Positions 45,801-56,032 of a stretch of DNA of 64,000 nucleotides are shown here, in pieces. Position numbers and translations under genes: made by a program. How positions within the stretch are numbered: the stretch's first letter is position 1; every line of letters begins with the position of its first letter. The stretch covers positions 2,914,001-2,978,000 of the forward strand of contig JACGCM010000715.1 of assembly GCA_014058105.1 (NCBI GenBank), written 5' to 3'. Origin of the DNA: Kingdonia uniflora. Its lineage: Eukaryota > Streptophyta > Magnoliopsida > Ranunculales > Circaeasteraceae. The notes below the pieces were generated by a model. That model was not told the origin of the DNA. It was given only the letters and a program-made list of their open reading frames with translations, and searched no databases.

Positions 45801-48800
45801 CTTTTCTACAATCGGATTGGATCCAGCTCAGTTCTTACTCTTTTGAAGATTTAAGTTTGTGGTTGAACTTTAAATAGAGGGGCGTTTGATGCTAATCACA
45901 CGTGCAGACGTGATCCCATGGCATATTTAGTAGGCATTAATGAGAGGGAAGAAATTCTAAATTGACAATTTTGCCCCACTTCTTTATTGATTAGGCATAT
46001 TTAGTAAGCTACCTTCCATGGTGGCTTTTTTCGCTTGGACTTTGTTCTTGAATAGAGCTTTAACTATTGACAATCTCCGTAAACGTAAAGTTCTTGTTGT
46101 GAGTTTCTATTCTGTGTAAAAGAGATGGGGAGTTCATTGACCATTTGTTTCTTCTTTGTCCTTTTCTTGAAAGTATTTAGATTGAATTATTTATTGGGGT
46201 CGGTATAATGTGGTCTTGTTTAAGGAATGTTAAGGAACTCTTAAAAAAATGGAAGACAAGACACCTTGTTGGATGGGGTAAAAGTATTATGGAGTTTTCT
46301 TCCTTTTGCGGTGATGTGGTCCATATGGCTAGAACGTAATGCGATGAAGTTCGAAGGGAAAGATAAGCTAAGAGCTTCGGTCATGGTATCCATTAAAGCT
46401 CTCATTTTTTGGTGGAGTAAAGCCACGACGGATATGTCAGGAACGTCTTTTGAGTCGCTTATGGTGAAGTGGAAGGAGACGATCACCGGATGTTTTTGAT
46501 TGATTGTGGCCTGAGTATATTTTGGTGGTTTTGTTCTTTTTTATTTTGCGTCCGCGTTTTCCTCTTGGAGATGCGTGTTTTTCTTTTCTTTTGGTTTCCT
46601 CTGGTATTTGCCTTGTTCTTGTTTTTTCATCAATAAAATTTACACTTATCAAAAAAAGAGATTAGGGTTTGTTTGCCACGTGGCTTGCCATGGATTATAG
46701 TCAATGTGCCTTCAACACTACCTATAATAGTTGACGATCCTTTGGCCCTATGTATATATATATTTTGATGATTAGACACGTAAAGTGCCTCTATTATTTT
46801 TTGATTTTTGACTGAAGATTACCCTTCAAATACTTGTTTTTTCATTGTTGATTTTGATGTGCATCTCGTACCTCCATCTATGACATTTCGATAGTCTAGA
46901 TTGGATGAAACCACATCTCATCCATTATTTATCGTGTTAAGTATGCAGTCTTTCCTGTTTTATATAATAGATATTCTCCTTAGTTTAGTTGATTTATTTT
47001 ATGCCTACTTTATTTGAGGAAGGAAGCTGGGGTTAGGCTAGACCTCCGGCGGTTTTTTTCATAAATAATGGAATATTTACAAAAGAGGAAAAATTCTTAA
47101 TGATTCAGCATTACAAATACCATCTAACTCTGAAGAAAAATGCATGGAGAAGAGATACAAAACTCTGCACAATGTGAAATTAGTTGTCTTGCTGCTTTGT
47201 TGGAGGATTTGTGCCTTTGCTTGAAGGAGATCTTTTCTATCAGTCTTTTCTTTTTATCAATCAATTTATAGAACTTCATTTCTCTCAAGCTAGATGTCCA
47301 CTCAGTGTTTAGAAAATAAAAAAAACATCTATATCAATCCATCCTAGCATAGTAACAAAATTAAGTCCTTCAATAATTGCCACAAGGATGATTTGATTTG
47401 TATCCAGTACACCTTGAACTACTGATGTATATCTCATTATTGGTATGCCATTGGGGAGTCGGAAGATACCACCATATGAAGAGGAGCTTCAACAGCTAGA
47501 CAGTACAAAAGATTTTTCAGCAGGGTTTTTCTACTGTTCTCTGATAGCTTGTTTTGATTGTTTGATCCTTGGATTCAGTCTCCAGTCTTGTAGAAATAGT
47601 TTGTTTTCCATTGTTTCCCAGAATTTAATGATTGCAACTTGAGCTTTTTGTGTTACTGAATTTTTAATTTTGCAAGAATAACTTCTTTGGATGGGTGATG
47701 AGATGACAATCCTAAAGGACTATGTGACCTGAGGGAACTTCTTTGGATGTGATATATTCTTGAAATGCCTTTGATTTCTTTTCTCCCTTATCAAAGAGAT
47801 GCATTGAAGGCGGTTTTTTATAATTTCTTATAGAGCTGGATCAAGCCTTACTTTCATAATAAATTCAACGTCATCTTTCCATTTCCCAGCATTCCTCATA
47901 CCAACACTGCTCAGAATATTAGTCCAAATAAAGTTTGAAAACTGGCAATGAAAGAAAAGATGGGACCTGTTTTCTTGTAGAGCATCACACAGTTTGAACC
48001 ATGGGACCTTAGTTTTAGAAGATCTTAGTTTTCCTCAAACTGATCCTGTACCGAACTTACCATTTTTATTTGGTGTCCAACCAACCATGTTCATACTCTA
48101 TAGAAGGGGATTCATATGATTGTACTTCTCTCCAGATTTGGTCAAGTTCTGAAGATCTAATTCTGCCAGTCTGCCTGTAGGAGTATTCCAGTTATTATGA
48201 TCAATAATTTTCTGCACTTTGTTTTCATTTTAATCCCATCAAGAATAATATTTGTTTTTATTTTAAAATTCTAAAGAAGGGCAGCATTACCAGTCCATGG
48301 ATCATGCCAGATGGAAAACTTTTTTCCATCCCTTACGTATTTACAATTAGCTTGGACAAAGTCTCTTCCTTTATCATAGATCTCAAACCCCAAGAGCAAT
48401 CTTCAGGGTCTTTTAGTGTCCATAAACTACTTTCTTTCATTTACTGTTCTGTGAGCCAAAGTGCCCATAGGTTCTTCTTATGTGTTATTAGATTCCATAC
48501 AGTCCTTGCTATAACGGCATTAGCAAAATCCTTTAAACCCCCCAGCTCTGGTTTAATAAATGTCATTCCAGGCTATATTGGAGATAACTTTAGTATCAAT
48601 GCATCCAGACCAATGGAAGTCTTTGATGTTCTCTCACTTTTTTATATCACAGTATTCGGATTTCAAAGCAGCCAATCCAGTACGCTGCAAAAGAGTAAAG
48701 AACATTCTTAATCAGCTTCAATCTACCCCAATATGAGAGGAATTTGTTTTTCCAGTTGAGTATTCTTTTCAGAATCTTATTAAGCAATAGTAGACAGTTT

Positions 48801-51488
48801 TGTTCAGTGAGTTTAGAACAAAGTAAGGACAACCCAATGTAATTTACTGGAAGTCGCTCTTCCTTAAATTGAAATATATTGCAAATAGATTCCCTCTCAT
48901 CCACTGCTGTAGATCCAGCGAAAAATATAGAAGTCTTTGAAGGAAGTCGCTCTTCCTTAAATTGAAGTATATTGCAAATAGATTCCCTCTCATCCACTGC
49001 TGTAGATCCAGCGAAAAATATAGAAGTCTTTGCAGCATGAGTTTCTTATTTGTTTTGGAAACTTGTATAATATTTTTCTTTATTGTAGCTTATATAGTTT
49101 TCTTTAGTCAGATTTGTATCTGGATTGTCTAAGATATCCATACTATCCCATTTCATTTTTCTTGGGTGTGTTGATGTTACATATGGTCATACAATGTTTG
49201 GATGATGCCCATCATAAGGTTACCAAAGATGAGAAATGCATGGTGGTTCGCTGTTAGGGTCTGAGACATACCTGTAGGCAGATAGGGAATTTAAATTTCT
49301 GAGATGTATAATTTATTGACAACTATCATAAAAATAAAAGATTTCCACATCCAGTGTTAATCATGATCTGATACGTGGTTTACCAGATTTTATTTTATGG
49401 TCTATACTTAATGAATATTTTGCTCAGTGTTGGATTGGATTATTTTTTACTTTCAAGTTTTATAGCACCAATATTTCTTATATTATATTATTATGTTACT
49501 CTGTTAATACATCTTTTCACTTGTTTTCTCTGCCAGTTACCTCGTCGTGGCTGCAGCAGTCCAGAGCTTGTGGAGCCTATCTCTAGCCATTGTTGATATA
49601 TATGCACTTCTAGTGGGTCGCTGCTTGCGGAATCCCAGAGTTGTCAGTTTTTTTGCTATTGGCGATGGGGTAAGAAAAATATAAAGAAAAGTACTTTGAA
49701 GAGATTAATTACAACTTTCTTTATCCTTGGAGTCGCTTAAAGTATCTTGATCAATGGCGGTTAATTTGTTTGCTGCTTAGGATAATAATCATGCAGCTCA
49801 TCAAGACTAATAACTTATGATTTAGTTTTGATTATTGTTGGTGAAAACTGTATTCTCATTGATTGATTAACCTAATTACAGAGGTATATAAGTACAGGAA
49901 AACCAGAACCTATAAAAGACTAAACTACCCTAGATACAAAGGACTAAAGTACCCTAGCTTAATGTACAATACATCTATTTAACAACCCCCCTCAAATTCA
50001 CTATGTTACAGTGAGAAGCATCGAGAGTTTGCCAAGAAGAAAGCAGAAGCGTGGAATAGTATGAGACTTTGTGAAGAAATCAGCCAACTGTATAATAGAA
50101 GGGACAAATGGCCGAAAGATTGTGCCATGCTGGAAATGATGACGAGTTATGTGGCAATCAACCTCGATATGCTTTGCGCGTTCATGGAAGACAGAATTAT
50201 GTGTAATTTAAATTGTACTCTTGTTATCACAATGCATAAGGGTAGTGGAAGGAAGAGTGGCACCCAAATTAGCAAGTAACTAATGCAACCAAACTATCTC
50301 AGTAGTCGAAGCCATTGTGTGATACTCAACTTCTACGTAGAAGAACGAGAAACTATATCTTGTTTTTTGCTTTTCTATGAAATGAGAGTCATCCAAAAAA
50401 ATGTAAAAACCAGTAGTGGATTTAGGATCTGTAAGATCACCACCCTAATCAACTTCAGAAAAGCTCGGAGCTCCAAAGCAGATGTAGAAGGAAACAATAA
50501 ACTCTGATATAAAGTACCACGAAGATAACACAAGATGTGAAGAGCAGCTGCCCAATGAACAGTAGTAGGGGAAGAAACAAATTGACTAACAATATGAACT
50601 ACATATGCAATATTAGGTCGTGTGATAATGAGATAAACCAAGCTACCAATAATAAACCGATATAGAGTAGGATCATTCAAGCGAACATCATCAGAAGAAG
50701 TATAACAAACATTGAGCTCTAGAGGAGTCTCAACAGTCTGTGAATCCGCAAGATGAGCACGAGAGATAGCATCCGCTATATACTTGGATTAAGAGAGAAG
50801 ATAACCTTTAGAAAAATATGCTACTTCAATGCCAAGAAAATAGCGAAGCGGCCCCAGGTCCTTCATTTCAAATTTTTGTTGTAATTGTAACTTTAAGGAA
50901 GCAATACCATCATTATCATTACCAGTCAAAATCATATCATCCACATATGATTTAGAACGTAGTTAGGCCGAGTCATGATTGCTAGGACAAAAACCAAGAT
51001 CGACAATTATTGTAGAGAACTTCTCATACCAAGCACGAGGAGCTTGTTTGAGACCATATAACGCCTGAAGAAGTCTGCATACTTTCCTAGAATTATGAAA
51101 AACACCTGGAGGAGGTACCATATAATTTCCTCAGTCAAATCCCCATTGAGAAATGCATTCTTTGCATCAAGCTTTGAAAGGTCCCACTGACGAATTTTTG
51201 CAACAACAATCAAGGTACGAACTAGTCATTTTTGCAACAGGAACAAAAGTTTCTTCATAGTCAATCCCATATTCTTGAGCGAACCCCTTTACAACTAATC
51301 GAGCTTTATACCGCTCTACAGAGCCATCATACTTGGTCTTTATTTTATTACCCATCGAGAACCAATAACAGTTTTATCAGGAGGCAAATTAACCAACTTC
51401 CATGTACCAATCTTACGCAAAGCTAAAAATTCTTCGTCCATAGCCTACTTCCAATTAGGATCAAGAACAACCTCCTTGTATGTGGTAG

Positions 51489-51540
<52 letters not shown>

Positions 51541-54046
51541 ATGCTAAAAAGGAATAAAAATTAAGAGAATAACAAGAATTAGAGAAACCAAAGCATTACG
51601 ATCACGGATAGGGTAGTGAGATTCCACATTATTAGAGTATGTTTGAGAATCAACCGAGAAAGATGTAGTATCTACAAAAGAAACATTTTTATTCCTACGA
51701 GAATAACTATGAATAATTGGTGAGGGAACAACCGTGGGAGGTAACACATCAGACACAACTGTGTAAGGTAACTCATCAACATGGGACTGACAAAATGCAT
51801 CATCAAGAAATGGGTCAATTGAAAGAATATCAAATTTACTTAATGTGCAATATAGTTCTACAACACCAAGTCCAGCTGGTTCTATGAGTGCTAGCTGATC
51901 CCAAAAGCCTGTTATAATAGAATAAAATTATTGTATACTCTTTTCGCATTGTAAAACAACCCTAATGTCGGATTCGAACTGATATTCGTTTGACAAAATT
52001 AGATTGCACATAGAGCTTTTTCAAATATTCCCAGATTTATTTCGCTATTTTAAATTTAGCAAGATGGACGCCAATTGATTGATCAACGGAGTTGTTAATC
52101 CAAGTAATAATTATCTTGGAATTGTTTATTTCCCAGGTAGCTAATAACGATTCATAATCCGCCGCCTTATTGTCAATTGGGATTGCCTTAACCTCAGAGA
52201 CATAACTCCACATCTCCTTGCCCATAAGAAAAATCTTCATAACATTATACCCAATAAGCATAGTTATCGCCTGTTAATTTAGTTTGAGATGTGTGAAACA
52301 AATCCTCTTGATTTCCAGCCATATCAAATACCACAAAGAACAAAGAGAATCAAACAAAACCCAAATTGCAAGAGAATCAAATCAAAACCAATGTGTGATC
52401 AATCAAAACAAAAGAGAGAGACAATTATCCAGTAAAGGTTCAAGAGAAATCACATTGATTGGGGAGTGGGATTCCAAGAGATATGCGAAAGAGGTTCAAT
52501 CACGATGTCCGCATAACTCTAGGAAGCACGAAACTTCAGCAATTTGCAAAATCAAAATCAAATATCATCAACAAGAACTAGTTGCTGGTCCAATGCTTGA
52601 AAGAGATACAAGAATCGTAGATTGGTACTGGAAGAGAGAGGAAATCAGTTGCAAATAAGATACCGTTATGCTAGATGCGAGTGCTTGAAACCCTAGAACT
52701 GTAGGGTAGTCGAATCAAGAGAGAGAAGCGTCGAATCTTAGATGCGAGATGCATATGTTCAAAACCCTAAAATCATAGGGTAGTCGAATCAAGGGAGAGA
52801 AACATCAATTGCTAGATGCAAGTCGTCGGCTCTGATGCCATGAAAAATGTATTCTCATTGATTGATTAATAACCTAATTACAGAGGTATATAAGTACATA
52901 AGTGCATGAAATAAAAGGCTAAACTACCCTAGATACAGAGGACTGAAGTACCCTAGCTTAATGTACAATACATCTATTTAACAGTTGAGACCCAAGTTTT
53001 CGCAAGTACTCCATGAAGGATTTTTCTCTTGAAATAGTTCAACTCTTCAAAAGACCTTGACCAGCCCCTTAATTCCATTGTGCCAAATACCATGTAAGTC
53101 TCAATTCCCTTATTGCAACCACTCCCAATTCCACCGTACTAAATATGGCATAAATTTTCTTTCTTTAATTTTTAAAAGTTATATATATTTAGACTTCTCA
53201 CAAAAATAAAATAAAGGTTATGAAAATACACTGACGATCAAAGAGGTATGACGTGCAAGTTCTCTCTACGCGCATATGCGTATCTTTAGTTCAGCATGCA
53301 CCTTTTCTTGAAGTTCCACTCGGAGTTTTGGAATGTGCATCTTTTTGGCAAGGATGTTCATAACTGTAAGGAGATCATTTTCACCAAAGATCATCTCAAC
53401 CCCTATAACTCCCTATCCTATCAAAAGTAAGTTATATAATTGCAGGCAGGCAATTTTTCCGGCAAAACTGTGGTTAATAGTTTTGGTTTAGATTGTTTGA
53501 GGCGAGGTTTTCAGGGAGAATTCAGTGGAAAGGATCCAATTCTTAAACTTCAGTTGACCATACATAAAGTGTTTATGGAAGCGATATATATAAAATTTAC
53601 ATAGAACTCATCATTTACATATGCTGGCATATTAAATACTTGATATACACTTTGCAATTGTCTTCTCGTTTAGAGAACGCGAATTGCTTATTTTTCGAGC
53701 GTCATAATTAATGCTCTGTTTTTGTTGTTTTATTTTCTGGATAACTGAATATCTGGATGGATGCATGTGAGACTGAAGCTGCTCTAACCATTGTTACCTT
53801 ATTAAACTGTTTTCTACTTGGCTGACATAAACCATAAATTTTTATAATTTGCAGATTTCGTCAACATTAACATTTTCTGCGGCTTGTGCATCCGCGGGAA
53901 TCACGGTTCTTATCGGAAGTGATCTACATGAATGTAAAAATAATCATTGTCGGCAGTTTCAGTCTGCTACAGCAATGGCCTTCATAAGCTGGTTTGCTGT
54001 ATCACCCTCATTTCTCCTAAACTTTTGGACATTAGCATCCCGGTGA
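42809..54046 (+). CDS. CASP-like protein, family 5A type
   Basis: Three exons (42,809-43,020; 49,537-49,669; 53,855-54,046) with GT..AG borders and matching phases give a 178-aa protein. It has four membrane segments at about residues 45-61, 72-96, 112-135 and 155-176, in the MARVEL-like fold of Casparian strip membrane domain proteins. Family marks are HPVEAPP, the GMPGTPGG stretch before segment 1, [11 protein letters not shown], and a C-terminus ending NFWTLASR. Length and exon layout agree with plant CASPL5A members. CASPs organise membrane scaffolds for wall deposition; the role of the 5A group is less clear. Introns of 6.5 and 4.2 kb are swollen by transposon fragments. Start at 42,809 is the first ATG that fits the family N-terminus. 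Confidence 0.93.
43021..44880 (+). other. CASP-like intron 1, first part, nothing recognised
   Basis: AT-rich intron sequence without a recognisable gene or repeat. Confidence 0.5.
44885..46005 (+). mobile_element. LTR-type non-coding retroelement remnant in intron 1
   Basis: The blocks GCGTATTTAGTAGG (about 44,912) and GCATATTTAGTAGG (about 45,920), with following TTGATTAGG stretches, look like two diverged LTRs about 1 kb apart. A PBS-like GCTGGCACCAGAGCG occurs near 45,277, and a purine tract AGAGGGGCG occurs just before the second copy. The interior has no clear gag or pol. A TRIM or LARD-type element is possible, but borders are vague. Confidence 0.4.
46008..46665 (+). mobile_element. 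LINE fragment, C-terminal end with A-rich tail
   Basis: The frame carries [20 protein letters not shown], then [19 protein letters not shown] and a stop at 46,499. This is the zinc-binding end of the LINE (L1-type) reverse transcriptase protein. A 3' tail with AATAAAATTTAC and CAAAAAAAG follows. It is 5' truncated, as usual for LINEs, and lies in sense orientation within intron 1 of the CASP-like gene. Confidence 0.75.
47010..49036 (-). mobile_element. LINE fragment (reverse transcriptase end), with 93-bp duplication
   Basis: Minus-strand translation shows the RT segment [20 protein letters not shown], then [37 protein letters not shown] and [10 protein letters not shown] at 48,997-48,647. 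A decayed zinc-binding part lies toward 47,800. The 3' end is near 47,050, where the plus strand has a T-run. Flanking sequence on both sides resembles one LTR-type repeat (TTAGTTTAGTTGATTTAT at 46,983 and GAGTTTCTTATTTGTTTTGG at 49,040), so the LINE seems to have inserted into it. Confidence 0.72.
48849..49036. repeat. Tandem duplication, 93 bp, inside the LINE RT
   Basis: The unit with GAAGTCGCTCTTCCTTAAAT at 48,850 recurs at 48,943, with about one difference. It repeats 31 codons in frame, so the peptide [14 protein letters not shown] occurs twice. Confidence 0.9.
49842..49984 (-). repeat. 3' LTR of the copia element
   Basis: Very similar to 52,842-52,983, with one short deletion of about 15 bp and a few substitutions between them. 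The purine tract lies at 49,985-49,993 on the inner side. Confidence 0.87.
50040..51430 (-). pseudogene. Copia reverse transcriptase and RNase H
   Basis: Reading right to left: [20 protein letters not shown] and [16 protein letters not shown] near 51,300; [17 protein letters not shown] near 51,150; the YVDD catalytic box near 50,945; [20 protein letters not shown] near 50,640; and RNase H with EVEYHTMA and MHCDNKS between 50,350 and 50,200. YVDD is intact but the frame is broken in several places. It is a typical Ty1/copia RT order. Confidence 0.85.
51491..51537. repeat. (GA)n microsatellite inside the copia element
   Basis: About 23 uninterrupted GA units lie between the integrase/RT linker and the RT start. 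Confidence 0.95.
52030..52322 (-). pseudogene. Copia gag N-terminal part
   Basis: The frame starts at an ATG at 52,322 (MAGNQEDLF) and carries [41 protein letters not shown] and [11 protein letters not shown]. This is the gag (UBN2-type) domain of plant copia elements. A one-base shift separates the first part from the rest. The zinc knuckle and protease are absent. Particle assembly is therefore not possible from this copy. Confidence 0.78.
52842..52983 (-). repeat. 5' LTR of the copia element
   Basis: Plus-strand TGAAAAATGTATTC..ATTTAACA. The primer-binding site TGGCATCAGAGCC (minus strand) lies next to it at 52,829-52,841. Confidence 0.87.
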
Positions 54047-55575
54047 GATATTGGCAGAAGTTGTCGTCAACCCGTTTTGTTTTTGTTTTTGATATGATCT
54101 GCATTCCAGTCATTCTAAAGAAATTAACAGTGATTTGGATTAGCTGTTTATACATGTATCAGGACAGAAGAATTTAAAACAATATATGATATTCAACGTG
54201 CAAAGCACTTCATTGCAGGAAACTATGATGTATTTATGTTTTCACTGTAAGGTTATTTGTACTGAAATGGTTCTTTGTTGCCCTTAATTTCACATGTTTC
54301 TATTTGATGGAGCACTTAAGTTGTGGAATATGTCTCAATTTTTTATTCGGAACTCCTATTAGGATCTTTGAGTATCATCACAATTAGGTCCGCCCTGCAG
54401 TAGTACATGGGTTGATTTTGGGTCAAGTCCAGTCACTTCTGCGGGAAAAAGGTCTTTAAAGGCAAAAAATGAGAGGACTTTGCATCGTATATGAGTATAT
54501 GACAATTGCAGTTTGTGTAGCGAACTCGAACTCAGCTTAAAAAGGCCTTCACTGGTCAGCATTTGGGATTCTGGAGGTAAATTTACCTCCTACAGGATCA
54601 TGTTGCATGTTTAATCTTCCTCAAAAATGTTTAACAGCCCCAAGCACTGGATTGCCACCCACTTTCAGACTACGGGCACCTGCAATGGCACAGTAACTTC
54701 ATCTGGTCTTGATTATGTCATTGTTGTTTTTGTGTTCGTCGTGCCCCATACAACCATGTTGCTCTCTATATGGCCTCCTGAAGTATGAAACTGTTGTAGC
54801 TACTATAGCAATATGTAATAACTCTTCCTCCATAAGTTATAAACTGCTGGAGATGATGCATCATACTAATGATCAAGTCAGTGAATCTCACTGCAATGCA
54901 TGTACATAAGTCAGGGTTGGCTCATTCTAGGTCAAAAATGATGATTATCCACAAGTGTGCAGAGAGATTCAGAACCGTAGCTATTTACACCAAGTAATTG
55001 AGATGACAGCAAAACTGTTTTGACAAAAACAGGGTCTAAAAGTAGAAGTTAGTTTCAAATCAAAGAGAGCATTCCCTCCTATTTCCTATTGTACTTGTTG
55101 TTATTGTTGTTGTGGTTTCAATTCAACACCACCCATGTCTGATTTCTCCAACCAAAGAACCCCACTCTTGCTTTTACAACACGCATCATCATTATCACTT
55201 GCATATATTTGGTACAAGCATGACATTGTTATATGGAGTAATAGTATCCTCTTTTGCAATTTTGTGTACGGTATGTTTGTTACTATTTTGTTCTTTTCCT
55301 TGTGTGGATGTGTTTTAGTTTTTGATTCCAACTTAATAGAATTCATATGAAACATTTCTCACTACTATTTTCAGCATAGATTGGGCGTATTATGAATTAA
55401 GACAAATTTCTACTAATGAATCGCGTAAAGTAATACCAAAAAGATACGAAGATGCCTTTTTTTAGACACCCTCTGATAAGAAACAACTCCAACAATGTTA
55501 TGTATAGTATGCATTACTTTTTTTAGCATATAGTGATTAGACTAATAAATTATATCTGCACAATTATGTGCACAA
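54047..55575. other. CASP-like 3' region and spacer, nothing recognised
   Basis: The first few hundred bases are probably 3' untranslated sequence. No polyadenylation site was assigned. No further gene was seen. Confidence 0.45.
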
Positions 55576-55648
55576 GCCGTCTTAGCTCAGCTGGTAGAGC
55601 GCGTGGCTTTTAACCACGTGGTCGTGGGTTCGATTCCCACAGACGGCG
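55576..55648 (+). tRNA. trnK-UUU: tRNA-Lys (anticodon UUU)
   Basis: A 73-nt gene without intron folds into a full cloverleaf: 7-bp acceptor stem (GCCGTCT/AGACGGC), D arm, anticodon stem CGTGG/CCACG with loop CTTTTAA (anticodon TTT at 55,609-55,611), 5-base variable loop, T arm GTGGG/CCCAC with loop TTCGATT, and discriminator G. A box (TAGCTCAGCTGG) and B box (GGTTCGATTCC) promoters are intact. CCA is not encoded, as usual for nuclear genes. It decodes lysine AAA/AAG codons in the cytosol. Its 3' end is the exact partner of the gypsy primer-binding site at 5,976-5,995. Confidence 0.97.
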
Positions 55649-56032
55649 CTTCAAGTTATGTAATCTTTCTACCTTTTTTTATTTACAATTTCAAAAAAAC
55701 TTGAGAGAACCTCATAAAAACATAAGACACTGCTAGCTTCTTCTCTTATTTTTTTACATATACCCCGAGGTTGGTTTTAAAAACAAATATTCCTCTTCAA
55801 ACTTTGATTTCAATAGTGGAAATATAAGTGGGCACTGGCGAGAGTCTGATATATTAAAGCAACTAGTAATTAGTATTCTTGGCCAAAGTATTTGAGCATG
55901 CATGCATAACCTTAGGATAACAACCATTGGGATCATTTAAATATATTTTAATTAAATTAATACATAATAATAAGTGACAATAATACAAAACTTTTGTCCG
56001 CTCCTTGATCTGGGACTGATGACTGACTTCAA
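55649..56032. other. 3' flank of the HD-ZIP III gene
   Basis: AT-rich sequence holding the probable 3' untranslated region of the minus-strand gene; polyadenylation site not assigned. Confidence 0.45.

Larger units (their letters stand above)
49842..52983 (-). mobile_element. Ty1/copia element, deletion derivative (3.1 kb)
   Basis: Two LTRs of about 143 bp (49,842-49,984 and 52,842-52,983; plus-strand TGAAAA..TTAACA) flank a minus-strand interior. A PBS resembling the initiator tRNA-Met complement (TGGCATCAGAGCC) abuts the right LTR. A purine tract GAGGGGGG abuts the left one. Flanks are GTTGG and GTTGA, a near target duplication. Gag, a linker, RT and RNase H remain; protease and most of integrase are missing. 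It sits in intron 2 of the CASP-like gene, opposite in direction. Confidence 0.87.

Noticed and set aside
46241..46652. Minus-strand frames opposite the LINE end
   Set aside because: Shadows of the plus-strand LINE coding sequence.
55101..55355. 84-codon minus-strand frame near the tRNA gene
   Set aside because: No recognisable motif or splice context; likely chance in AT-rich spacer.
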